From 43-108 sp001915545 (GTDB lineage Bacteria > Bacteroidota > Bacteroidia > Bacteroidales > Bacteroidaceae), in NCBI GenBank assembly GCA_902491215.1, contig CABUGV010000007.1, positions 1 to 64,000 of the forward strand: a stretch of DNA of 64,000 bases, written 5' to 3'. The translations under genes and the position numbers were made by a program. Shown in pieces: positions 9,135-16,607 of this stretch (positions are counted from its first letter, which is position 1; each line of letters starts with the position of its first letter). The notes beneath the pieces are model-generated. The model saw only the letters and a list, made by a program, of their open reading frames with translations. It did no database searches and was not told the origin of the DNA.

Positions 9135-10244
9135 TTGGAAACGACAAAAGGAATAAAGGTGCTTGTCACAGGAGCGAGCGGTTTTATAGGAAGCTTCTTG
9201 TGCGAGGAGGGGCTGAAACACGGATGCACCGTATGGGCCGGAATGCGCAGGCGCAGCAGCAGACGTTACCTTCAGAACGAGTGGCTGCAGTTCGTCGAGC
9301 TGGACATGACGGACAGAACGGTGCTCGAGCGGCAGCTCTCCGATTTCAAGAATAAGTACGGAGCATGGGACGTTGTCATACATGCCGCGGGTGCAACAAA
9401 ATGTCTGAAACGCGAAGATTTCGAATTGAACAATTATGTATGCACGCGCAATCTTGCCGATGCTCTTGTAGAGCTCGACATGGTTCCAAAGCAGTTCATA
9501 TTCGTGAGCAGTCTTTCTGTACTGGGTCCCGTACGTGAGAGTGAATGCGCACCTCACGCAGTACGCACGTTCTTCGACGACGCCATGTGTTCACCGCATT
9601 TCAAAGATACGTACACTGTCGGCAGGTCTGTCTACGAACCTATTACGGCATCCGACACCCCGGTGCCAAATACGGCCTACGGGCTCAGCAAGCTGCGTGC
9701 CGAAGATTATCTTCGTTCGCTTGAAGGGTTCCCGTTCGTTATATTCCGTCCTACGGGCGTCTACGGTCCGCGCGAGAAGGATTATTTCCTTGTGGCAAAA
9801 TCGGTGAAGAGCCACGTAGATTTCTCCGTAGGCTTCAAGCCTCAGGAAATAACGTTTGTCTATGTGCGTGACCTCGTCGGTGCAATCTGGTGTGCCGTAG
9901 AAAAAGGCGTGTGCGGACGGACTTATATTGTCAGCGACGGATATGTCTACAACAGCCGCGCTTTCAGCGACCTAATACAGAAGAACCTGCGCATATCGGG
10001 CGTTCTCCACGTGAAAGCTCCTCTCTGGCTTCTGCGCGCCGTCTCGGCCGTATCTGAAGCCGTGTCGGGCATAACAGGCAAGGCCGGTACGCTGAACGGC
10101 GACAAGTACAATATCATCAAGCAGCGCAACTGGCAGTGCGATATCTCGCCGATGGTCGATGAGCTCGGCTATACTCCGCAGTGGAATCTCGAGCGCGGAG
10201 TTGAAGAAACTATTAACTGGTATAAGAAAGAAAGATGGATTTGA
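9135..10244 (+). CDS. NAD(P)-dependent epimerase/dehydratase, extended SDR family (369 aa)
   Basis: Rossmann-fold oxidoreductase with the nucleotide-binding GASGFIG motif at residues 13-19 and the catalytic YxxxK pair at Y182/K186 (YGLSKLRAE). The C-terminal substrate-binding half is typical of extended SDRs. No ATG lies in frame upstream of the core; the best start is TTG at 9135, just before the beta-strand KVLVTGASG. The stop overlaps the start of the PAP2-type gene by 10 bp, so the two are almost certainly translationally coupled. Enzymes of this family act on nucleotide sugars, but related bacterial members reduce 3-ketosphinganine or ceramide precursors; the lipid-phosphatase neighbour makes a lipid substrate plausible. 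The substrate is an inference. Confidence 0.85.
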   Translation: METTKGIKVLVTGASGFIGSFLCEEGLKHGCTVWAGMRRRSSRRYLQNEWLQFVELDMTDRTVLERQLSDFKNKYGAWDVVIHAAGATKCLKREDFELNNYVCTRNLADALVELDMVPKQFIFVSSLSVLGPVRESECAPHAVRTFFDDAMCSPHFKDTYTVGRSVYEPITASDTPVPNTAYGLSKLRAEDYLRSLEGFPFVIFRPTGVYGPREKDYFLVAKSVKSHVDFSVGFKPQEITFVYVRDLVGAIWCAVEKGVCGRTYIVSDGYVYNSRAFSDLIQKNLRISGVLHVKAPLWLLRAVSAVSEAVSGITGKAGTLNGDKYNIIKQRNWQCDISPMVDELGYTPQWNLERGVEETINWYKKERWI

Positions 10245-11209
10245 GTTTTTTGATAGAGAGAAAGAAAGAAGGCGGTCTGCTTAGTGTCGAACTGCTCACA
10301 TTGGCGTATATGCTCATTACAACGGTAATGATTGCCCTGCATTACGGCAGTCTGCCGTCGCCTGATACGATGTTGGGCAATCGCGTGATGATGCTTTGCA
10401 TAATGGCCGCTACAAATGTTGTCTACCGCATTTATCCTTGCCGTCTGTCGGTTGTGCTCAGGGTTGTCCCGATTATTCTCGGACTTATAATATGGTATCC
10501 GGAAACGTATGATTTCAGTACTGTTTATGCCAATAAGGACCATATTTTCGCCATGGCCGACGAGGTGCTGTTCGGATGCCAGCCCTCGCTGGAATTTTCA
10601 AGAATCTTCTCAGGGGTCTTCTGGAGCGAAATTTTCTGTATGGGCTATTATGCCTATTACTATATGATGGCGCTGATGGTCTTCTTCTATCTGCTTTTCA
10701 GGTACGATCAGTTCGAACGTGCCTCATTTGTCTTTCTCAGCGTATTTTTTGTCTATTATCTGATATTTGATTTTTTGCCAGTTGCCGGTCCGCAGTACTA
10801 CTTCAAGGCAATCGGCATCGACAATGCGCTTGCTGGCCATTTTCCTGAGCTGGGCCACTACTTCCAGACTCATCTCGAGTCCTTGCGTCTGCCTTCGCAC
10901 GGAATCTTCAGCGATCTCGTTGCCGGTGCGCAGGAAGTGGGCGAGCGCCCTACGGCGGCTTTCCCGAGCAGTCATGTAGGCATGAGTACTGTCACTATGA
11001 TTCTTGTCTGGAAAACGCGCAACCGCTGGCTTTTCTGGTGTCTCATGCCGTTCTTCATTCTGCTCTGCTGTGCAACGGTATACATAAAGGCCCACTATCT
11101 TGTTGATTCGATAGCAGGCCTTATAACAGCTTTCATATTCTATTACCTTGCAGACTGGTGCTACAGCCGTTTCAGCAAATCAATGCCTCTACTTCATCGA
11201 GCACGCTGA
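10235..11209 (+). CDS. PAP2-superfamily membrane protein, Aur1/Ipt1-like (324 aa)
   Basis: Polytopic membrane protein of about six to seven helices with the PAP2 catalytic motifs: GERPTAAFPSSHVGMS (active-site His247) and KAHYLVDSIAG (His287, Asp291). The AFPSSH form and the late position of the motifs resemble the inositolphosphotransferase (PAP2_3, Aur1/Ipt1) branch rather than simple phosphatidate phosphatases. Such enzymes remove or transfer phosphorylated head groups on lipids, with the active site on the periplasmic face. Translation begins inside the 3' end of the epimerase gene (10-bp overlap). The 3' end overlaps the convergent dusB gene by 38 bp. The exact lipid substrate is unknown. 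Confidence 0.8.
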   Translation: MDLSFLIERKKEGGLLSVELLTLAYMLITTVMIALHYGSLPSPDTMLGNRVMMLCIMAATNVVYRIYPCRLSVVLRVVPIILGLIIWYPETYDFSTVYANKDHIFAMADEVLFGCQPSLEFSRIFSGVFWSEIFCMGYYAYYYMMALMVFFYLLFRYDQFERASFVFLSVFFVYYLIFDFLPVAGPQYYFKAIGIDNALAGHFPELGHYFQTHLESLRLPSHGIFSDLVAGAQEVGERPTAAFPSSHVGMSTVTMILVWKTRNRWLFWCLMPFFILLCCATVYIKAHYLVDSIAGLITAFIFYYLADWCYSRFSKSMPLLHRAR

Positions 11210-12161
11210 ACAGTTCTTCTACCGTGTCGGCTCTGAGCATCTTTATCCTGGTCTGTCTGAAATCGGGAATACCCTTGAACAGCGGTGACGATGCCAGATG
11301 CCTTCTCACGTGGATGATACCTCCAAGTTCGCCCTTAGGTGCAAGCTCCACGCTCTTGAGTATTTCCCTTCTCAGCACATCGAGCTTCCATTTCGTTGTC
11401 AGACCGCAGTCTTCCTCGCCTGTGTCGAGGTAGTGGCGTATCTCCTTGAATATCCATGGACGTCCGAATGTTGCTCTTCCCACCATCACAGCATCTACTC
11501 CGTAGCGGTCGAAGCATTCCTTTGCGCGCTGAGGCGTTGTCACGTCTCCGTTGCCTATGATTGGAATCTTTATCCGCGGATTGTTCTTCACCTCGCCTAT
11601 GAGTGTCCAGTCGGCATCACCGGTATACATCTGGCTTCGAGTGCGTCCGTGTATTGTCAGAGCCTCGATGCCGCAGTCCTGAAGCTGTTCTGCAAGGGTG
11701 GTTATGATTTTGTTCTCCTCGTTCCATCCGAGTCTGGTCTTGACCGTCACCGGCAGTTTGACGGCATCGACTACTGCACGTGTAATCTCCAGCATAAGCG
11801 GAATGTTCTGGAGCATGCCGGCTCCGGCGCCCTTTCCTGCCACCTTCTTCACCGGACATCCGAAGTTTATGTCGAGCACATCGGGCTTTGCCTCAGATTC
11901 GACAATCCGTGCCGCTTCGACCATCGAGGCCACATCTCTTCCGTATATCTGTATGGCTACAGGTCTTTCCTCCTCGCAGATGGATATCTTCTGCAGCGAG
12001 CGGTTGACGGAGCGTATCAGCGCATCGGCGCTTACAAATTCAGAATATGTCATCGAAGCACCGAACTCTTTGCACAGCATGCGGAATGCCTGGTCGGTGA
12101 CGTCTTCCATCGGGGCCAGCACTACGGGGCGTTCGCCCAAGTCCAAATCTCTTATCTTCAT
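11172..12161 (-). CDS. dusB: tRNA-dihydrouridine synthase, DusB type (329 aa)
   Basis: FMN-dependent reductase that converts uridine to dihydrouridine in tRNA D-loops. TIM-barrel signatures are clear: VLAPMEDVTDQAFR near the N-terminus, DINFGCPVKKVAGKGAGAGM with catalytic Cys102, then KTRLGWNE, TIHGRTRSQMY, IIGNGDV and AVMVGRATFGRPWIF. Length fits the DusB group. The ATG at 12161 gives a complete N-terminus. The stop lies inside the 3' end of the convergent PAP2-type gene. It lies 250 bp beyond the DUF4374 gene on the same strand, separated by a terminator, so it probably has its own promoter. Confidence 0.93.
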   Translation of the reverse strand: MKIRDLDLGERPVVLAPMEDVTDQAFRMLCKEFGASMTYSEFVSADALIRSVNRSLQKISICEEERPVAIQIYGRDVASMVEAARIVESEAKPDVLDINFGCPVKKVAGKGAGAGMLQNIPLMLEITRAVVDAVKLPVTVKTRLGWNEENKIITTLAEQLQDCGIEALTIHGRTRSQMYTGDADWTLIGEVKNNPRIKIPIIGNGDVTTPQRAKECFDRYGVDAVMVGRATFGRPWIFKEIRHYLDTGEEDCGLTTKWKLDVLRREILKSVELAPKGELGGIIHVRRHLASSPLFKGIPDFRQTRIKMLRADTVEELFSVLDEVEALIC

Positions 12162-12317
12162 GTGCAGTTTCTATGTTATGTAGTGATTTTTTTCCAGTGT
12201 ATCGCTTTCTTGTTCTCAACAATGTGCCGATACATAAGGATTTATGCAAAGATACAATAAATTGCCGTTCCTGCCAACGGTGGCATTTTCTAGTTGCAGG
12301 CTTTGAAGGAGCGGGTT

Positions 12318-12366
12318 AAAAGAATGCATCCGCATCATATCTCGTCTGGCGGATATGTGCGGATGC
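12318..12366 (-). terminator. Terminator of the TonB receptor/DUF4374 operon
   Basis: GCATCCGCA (12326-12334) pairs with TGCGGATGC (12358-12366), extended inward by CATATC/GATATG. On the minus strand it is followed by ATTCTTTTAACC. It lies 46 bp beyond the stop of the DUF4374 gene. Confidence 0.8.
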
Positions 12367-12411
12367 TGTACGTATGCTGCTTTTCAAATGTCGGTGTGTG
12401 CGTATGCTGTA

Positions 12412-13833
12412 TTATTGCACCAGTGCAACCTTGCCCACAGTAGCCACATCGTCTGCTTCGATAGACAATGCCTTGGTTGCATTTCCTGTTTCCGGATCAA
12501 TCTTGTAGAATGTAGGTTTAGCGTTGCTTTCTGTTGTCAGGATAGGAATGTAGAAGTGATGTCCTTCGAGATAAGGCGAGTTGCCGATGGATGATATAAT
12601 GGACTTGTCAGGCAGACCGTTTATCTTTATGAGCTTCTTTTCTGATGCCTTGAAGATTACCAGCTCGTTCTTCGGTGCTTTTGTTCCGAGTGATGCCACA
12701 TCTTCTATGCTGCATCCGTAGTTGTTGAGAAGGAAGTAGTCGCCTCCAACGTGCCAGCATCTGAAGAGCGGATGCCCGCTTGCACCTTCAAGCGTGGCTG
12801 CATCTTCGAGGTTGCAGTAGTAGTCGTCGAAAGTTGTTGCTCCTTTCGGAATTCTCACTACGCCCGACGGCAGGGTTCCCTGTGCTTTCTTCAGTTCGGA
12901 TGTAGAAGTCTGTGTCCTTCCGTAACCTCCAGAAAATACATACAGATTGCCGTCGTCGTCGCTCCAGATAGTCTGATAGTACTGCGAGCGCATTCTTCCG
13001 CATGCAAAGCCAATCTTTCCTGTCTTGGCAATTACCGGCTTTTCATCTTCGAAATTGCTTCCGCTGTATATGGCTACGAATGCCGAGTCTGGAAACTGTG
13101 TTGCAGGTATTGATCCGGCAGTGTACTTTCCGGAACCGCTTCCACCGTCAGCCTTGGCCACATAGTCCTGATTTTTTACGCATTCAGGCCATGTGTTTAC
13201 GCCGTAGTTGCTCATTCCCATCGGTATGATGGACGTGTATAGTTTGCCGTTGGCTTCCACAATGCCTGCCATTGTTACTTTCTCTCCGTTGCCGAGATAA
13301 TTCTCTGCAAGAATGTTTTCCTGGTTTGAAGAGTTGGTGCCTGTTTTGGAATTCAGATAATTTATCAGGAATCCCTGAGCCTTGTTGCCTTCTTTGTCCT
13401 CTATGTCAGTACTTCCTGTCGAAACGGTGATTACGTTGTCGCCCCATACACCGTATGTTGTGATGCGGTTGAATGTGTAAGAGTATTTTTTAGTAGGAGC
13501 GTTCTGGCTGTTGAGATAGTAGCATCCTCCAGTTCCGGCACTTCCGTCATTGTACTTAAGGCCGAAGAAATAGTTCTCATTATAGAAAACCCAGTATGTG
13601 ATGTCTTCTCTGAATTCAGCCCCCGACTTTGTTGTGACAGTAGAGTCTATATCGAGCTTGTCTGTCACAATGAGGTATGTGGTTCCTCCTGCACTTGCAG
13701 GTATCACGTAGTTGCCGTTGAAGTCGTTGTGGTCCTTGAATGAAGGTCCGTTGTCGTCGTCTGAGCACGATGTCATTCCGATGGTCGTTGCCGTCATGGC
13801 CAGCAGGCCGAATGCGATGTCTTTTTTTCTCAT
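12412..13833 (-). CDS. DUF4374 lipoprotein, XusB-like (473 aa)
   Basis: Outer-membrane lipoprotein: the signal peptide ends in a lipobox with Cys23 (GMTSC), followed by SDDDNG, an acidic stretch consistent with surface export of Bacteroidetes lipoproteins. The rest (from about residue 45, YVIPASAGGTTYLIVTDKLD) is the DUF4374 propeller-like region. Members are encoded beside TonB-dependent receptors in iron or xenosiderophore systems; in Bacteroides thetaiotaomicron XusB captures ferric enterobactin for XusA. Here it lies 30 bp downstream of the TonB receptor gene, in one operon. The third usual partner, a PepSY membrane protein (XusC-like), is not found downstream, where a terminator and dusB follow. 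The ligand is inferred from context only. Confidence 0.82.
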   Translation of the reverse strand: MRKKDIAFGLLAMTATTIGMTSCSDDDNGPSFKDHNDFNGNYVIPASAGGTTYLIVTDKLDIDSTVTTKSGAEFREDITYWVFYNENYFFGLKYNDGSAGTGGCYYLNSQNAPTKKYSYTFNRITTYGVWGDNVITVSTGSTDIEDKEGNKAQGFLINYLNSKTGTNSSNQENILAENYLGNGEKVTMAGIVEANGKLYTSIIPMGMSNYGVNTWPECVKNQDYVAKADGGSGSGKYTAGSIPATQFPDSAFVAIYSGSNFEDEKPVIAKTGKIGFACGRMRSQYYQTIWSDDDGNLYVFSGGYGRTQTSTSELKKAQGTLPSGVVRIPKGATTFDDYYCNLEDAATLEGASGHPLFRCWHVGGDYFLLNNYGCSIEDVASLGTKAPKNELVIFKASEKKLIKINGLPDKSIISSIGNSPYLEGHHFYIPILTTESNAKPTFYKIDPETGNATKALSIEADDVATVGKVALVQ

Positions 13834-13863
13834 AACCTTTAGTTTTTATATTGTTTTTATTCT

Positions 13864-16266
13864 TTATCTTCCGAAATAGACTCTGAACTTTCCGTAGAAC
13901 GCTCTTCCGGCCTTCTGCAGGCTGAAGTTGTCGTAAAGTTTTTCGTCAGTGATGTTCCTGCACTCCAACGACACGTTGTACCTGCCGTTCTTGATGCTGT
14001 ATCCTATTGTAAGGTTGTGCGAAAACTGTTCCGGGACGTACAGCTTGTAGTTGGCGTTTCCGTTGCCTTCCCAATAGAGAGGGAACTCGTGCTGGTAGTA
14101 GCTGTCCCATGTCACGGTGAGCATATTGCCTTTGCAGAAGAGGTCGTGCCAGTAGAAGTTTATGTCGAAGTTGGCGTAAGTGTACGGCTGGTTAGGAATT
14201 CTCTGCCCATAGGTCGTTGAGTTCTGTCCTGTTCCTTCGGCACGTTTGCGCTCCTTGTCCCTCGCGTTGAGGTTCGTGAACGTTCCTCCAGCGTTCAGCC
14301 ATTTGCTGTAGCTGTATCTGAGCGACACGTTGAATCCCTGCGTGACCACTCTTCCGTGGTTTTCGTAGTAACCGTAGCTGCTTCCGCCGACAGTCGACAA
14401 TCCGCGCTTGATGTAGTCTTTCGTGTTGCGGTATATCAGGCTTCCTTCGGCATAAAGTCCGTGTTTGCCGAACTGATGCGAATAGCTCAGGTTCAGATTG
14501 AAGTTGTCGCTCTTCTCCGGACGTAGAGCCGATGAGCCTGCTTCGAGGTCGCCGTCGCCGAACAGCTCGTCGGTGCTTGGAAGTCTCAATGCTTTCTCGT
14601 ACGAGAGTTTTGCCTGCAGGCCCTTTATGATGTGGTAAGTTCCTGCTGCTCCGTATCCTCCGGCATTGATGTTCTGTACGCATATTGTGTCGCTGCCTAC
14701 GTTGTTGTCGCTCAGGAGCACCGGACCTCTGCTGTGCGAGTGGTAGTATTTGCCGAATGCCGTCACGTTCCATTTTTCCGAAGGCATGAATCTGTATGAC
14801 AGTCCGCTTATGTTTTTGTCCGTTGTGCTCGGAACATAGTAGTTTTCCAGTTTGTTGTTTGCCTTGATGAGGCTTCTGCTTGTTCTTTCAAACGAGCTGT
14901 ACACATTGTTGAACGTAAACATGTGCTTGTGCCCGATTCTGTATGATGCAGTAAAGGTTGCATTCCAGTTCGTATTCTTCTGTTCGCTGTATTGGTGCGA
15001 TTGTTCTCCGGCTGTTTTTTCTGGTATACGGTCGCCCATCCAGTTGTATTTGTACATGGATGTGTCCACATTTGTCGTCAGGTTGTAGTTGTAGTTCACT
15101 GCCAGACTCACGTCAAGCCCCTTTGTGAAAAGGTCCTTCTTGCTGTATTCGAGCGACGGTACCAGCGAATGGCCGTGTCTGTGCTTCTCTCCGAACACAA
15201 TGTCCTGATACACTCCGTTCTGTATTTCCTTGTAGAAGTGTGAGTAGGAGAACCCGATAAGCAGTCTGTCAGCCCATGATTTCCCAGTGAATCCTATCTT
15301 TGCTATTGCCGCCTCGTTGTGGAAGGTGTCGTTGAATCTTTTCACGTGATATATCTTTCCTTCGTTCGGCAGTATGGTGTTGTTCGAGTGGTCGAATATT
15401 TCCGAGTTCTCGTCTATGTAGTAGTCGTTGTCCGAATAGTTCTGATATGCATTGATTTCGTATGTCAGTCCGTTGTCGAATCTCTGTCCGAAGTTCACGT
15501 ACGACTTGTGTGTGTTGAACGAACCGTATGAGTATGAAGCGTCGGCAAACCATTTTCTCTGCTGTTTGCCTGTGACTATGTTAATCACTCCGCCAAGTGC
15601 GTCAGTACCGAATCCTACAGGTACCACGCCTTTGTACACTTCAATTCTCTCTGCAAAGTTCACCGGCATGTTGTTCAGGTCGAACGATGTTCCTGCACCT
15701 TCCTGTGGAATACCGTCTATGAATATCTTTACGTGCTTGCCTGTAAATCCGTCGAGGCTTATCTGCATGTCGGAGCCTACACCTCCAGACTCTCTCACCC
15801 GCATTCCTGGAAGCTTCTGCAGAGCATCACTCAGATTCTTGGTCGTGTTCTGCAGCTCTTTCGTATCTATTGCAACAACGTTGTATGCCGAGCGTTTCAC
15901 TCTTGTCAGTCCTGTTGAAGCTACTGTCAGTTCGTCAAGATTTGTAACCGACGGCTTAAGGATGACTACTTCCTTCTGCTTTTCTCCCTTCTTTATCTGT
16001 ATTGTTTTCTCTTTTGTCTCAAAGCCTATGGCAGATACCACCAGCGTATATGTTCCGGCAGGAGCATCGAAGCGGTAGTGTCCCTCCATGTCTGCCGCAC
16101 ATCCGTATCCGGTGCCTTTCAACTGCACTGTGGCAAATTCCACGGCTGTCTTTTCTGTCGATAATACTTTTCCGAATAAATGTCCGTCATTGCTTGCATA
16201 AGCCATCTGTGAGCATATCAACACGATTGCCGTAAGCAGATTCAGTTTTACAAGTCTTGTTCCCAA
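13864..16266 (-). CDS. TonB-dependent outer-membrane receptor, probably siderophore uptake (800 aa)
   Basis: The signal peptide ends near QMAYA. A carboxypeptidase-regulatory-like beta domain (about residues 28-110, LFGKVLSTEKTAVEFATVQL) is followed by the plug domain (about 115-230; DALQKLPGMRVRESGG, FIDGIPQEG, VYKGVVPVGFG, GGVINIVTG) and a 22-strand barrel ending in FYGKFRVYFGR. It imports a bound ligand across the outer membrane using TonB energy. The single-protein architecture (no SusD partner) and the DUF4374 lipoprotein 30 bp downstream point to iron/siderophore uptake rather than glycans. I could not find a Fur-like site upstream. The start at 16266 gives a proper signal peptide. The final residue is Arg rather than the usual aromatic residue. 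Confidence 0.9.
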   Translation of the reverse strand: MGTRLVKLNLLTAIVLICSQMAYASNDGHLFGKVLSTEKTAVEFATVQLKGTGYGCAADMEGHYRFDAPAGTYTLVVSAIGFETKEKTIQIKKGEKQKEVVILKPSVTNLDELTVASTGLTRVKRSAYNVVAIDTKELQNTTKNLSDALQKLPGMRVRESGGVGSDMQISLDGFTGKHVKIFIDGIPQEGAGTSFDLNNMPVNFAERIEVYKGVVPVGFGTDALGGVINIVTGKQQRKWFADASYSYGSFNTHKSYVNFGQRFDNGLTYEINAYQNYSDNDYYIDENSEIFDHSNNTILPNEGKIYHVKRFNDTFHNEAAIAKIGFTGKSWADRLLIGFSYSHFYKEIQNGVYQDIVFGEKHRHGHSLVPSLEYSKKDLFTKGLDVSLAVNYNYNLTTNVDTSMYKYNWMGDRIPEKTAGEQSHQYSEQKNTNWNATFTASYRIGHKHMFTFNNVYSSFERTSRSLIKANNKLENYYVPSTTDKNISGLSYRFMPSEKWNVTAFGKYYHSHSRGPVLLSDNNVGSDTICVQNINAGGYGAAGTYHIIKGLQAKLSYEKALRLPSTDELFGDGDLEAGSSALRPEKSDNFNLNLSYSHQFGKHGLYAEGSLIYRNTKDYIKRGLSTVGGSSYGYYENHGRVVTQGFNVSLRYSYSKWLNAGGTFTNLNARDKERKRAEGTGQNSTTYGQRIPNQPYTYANFDINFYWHDLFCKGNMLTVTWDSYYQHEFPLYWEGNGNANYKLYVPEQFSHNLTIGYSIKNGRYNVSLECRNITDEKLYDNFSLQKAGRAFYGKFRVYFGR

Positions 16267-16480
16267 TTTTTTACCTCTTTAAATATGAATTACGTATTTT
16301 CCGTCGCATTTTCGAGAGTACCTCTAATGCATTATTTTTTACGCTGCAAAGCGTACTTTCACCCGTTTTCTGCATCAATACCTAAAATTATGTATTCTCT
16401 TTATCGCGTAACTGTCGCATTTCTAATGGTTTTTCGGTATTATATACCTCCAGAAGACGGAAAAGAATAAAAAATAATTA

Positions 16481-16496
16481 ATTTCCATTGGAAAAT
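16481..16496. promoter_or_regulatory. Palindromic operator candidate, copy 1
   Basis: ATTTCCATTGGAAAAT, with TTTCC/GGAAA arms around ATT. An identical 16-mer lies exactly 70 bp downstream. This copy sits about 44 bp upstream of the -33 element of the rightward promoter. Confidence 0.6.
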
Positions 16497-16524
16497 TTGC
16501 ATGAAAGAAATAAAAGCTATATAC

Positions 16525-16555
16525 TTGCACTTGCAATTCCGATAGAATATATTTC
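16525..16555 (+). promoter_or_regulatory. Promoter of the CoA-disulfide reductase operon
   Basis: TTG at 16525-16527 and TATATTTC at 16548-16555 are separated by 20 bp, matching the Bacteroidetes TTG-N20-TAnnTTTG pattern with one mismatch. The second palindrome overlaps the -7 element, so a bound repressor would block it. Confidence 0.5.
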
Positions 16556-16566
16556 CATTGGAAAAT
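16551..16566. promoter_or_regulatory. Palindromic operator candidate, copy 2
   Basis: A second perfect copy of ATTTCCATTGGAAAAT. It overlaps the -7 element and likely transcription start of the operon. The MarR-family protein encoded at the end of this operon is the obvious candidate to bind it (inference). Confidence 0.6.
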
Positions 16567-16607
16567 GAGCAACAGTAAAACAGTAAACTTATATATACTT
16601 GAATAAT

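Larger units (their letters stand above)
16267..16607. other. Divergent regulatory region: TonB receptor / CoA-disulfide reductase
   Basis: A 341-bp AT-rich region between divergently transcribed genes. It contains the two identical palindromes and a promoter for the rightward operon listed separately. The leftward 210 bp show no recognisable TAnnTTTG box for the TonB receptor gene. Confidence 0.5.

Noticed and set aside
11298..12260. 320-codon open frame antisense to dusB
   Set aside because: dusB is unmistakable on the minus strand; the plus-strand translation is rich in Cys, His and Tyr, typical of a shadow.
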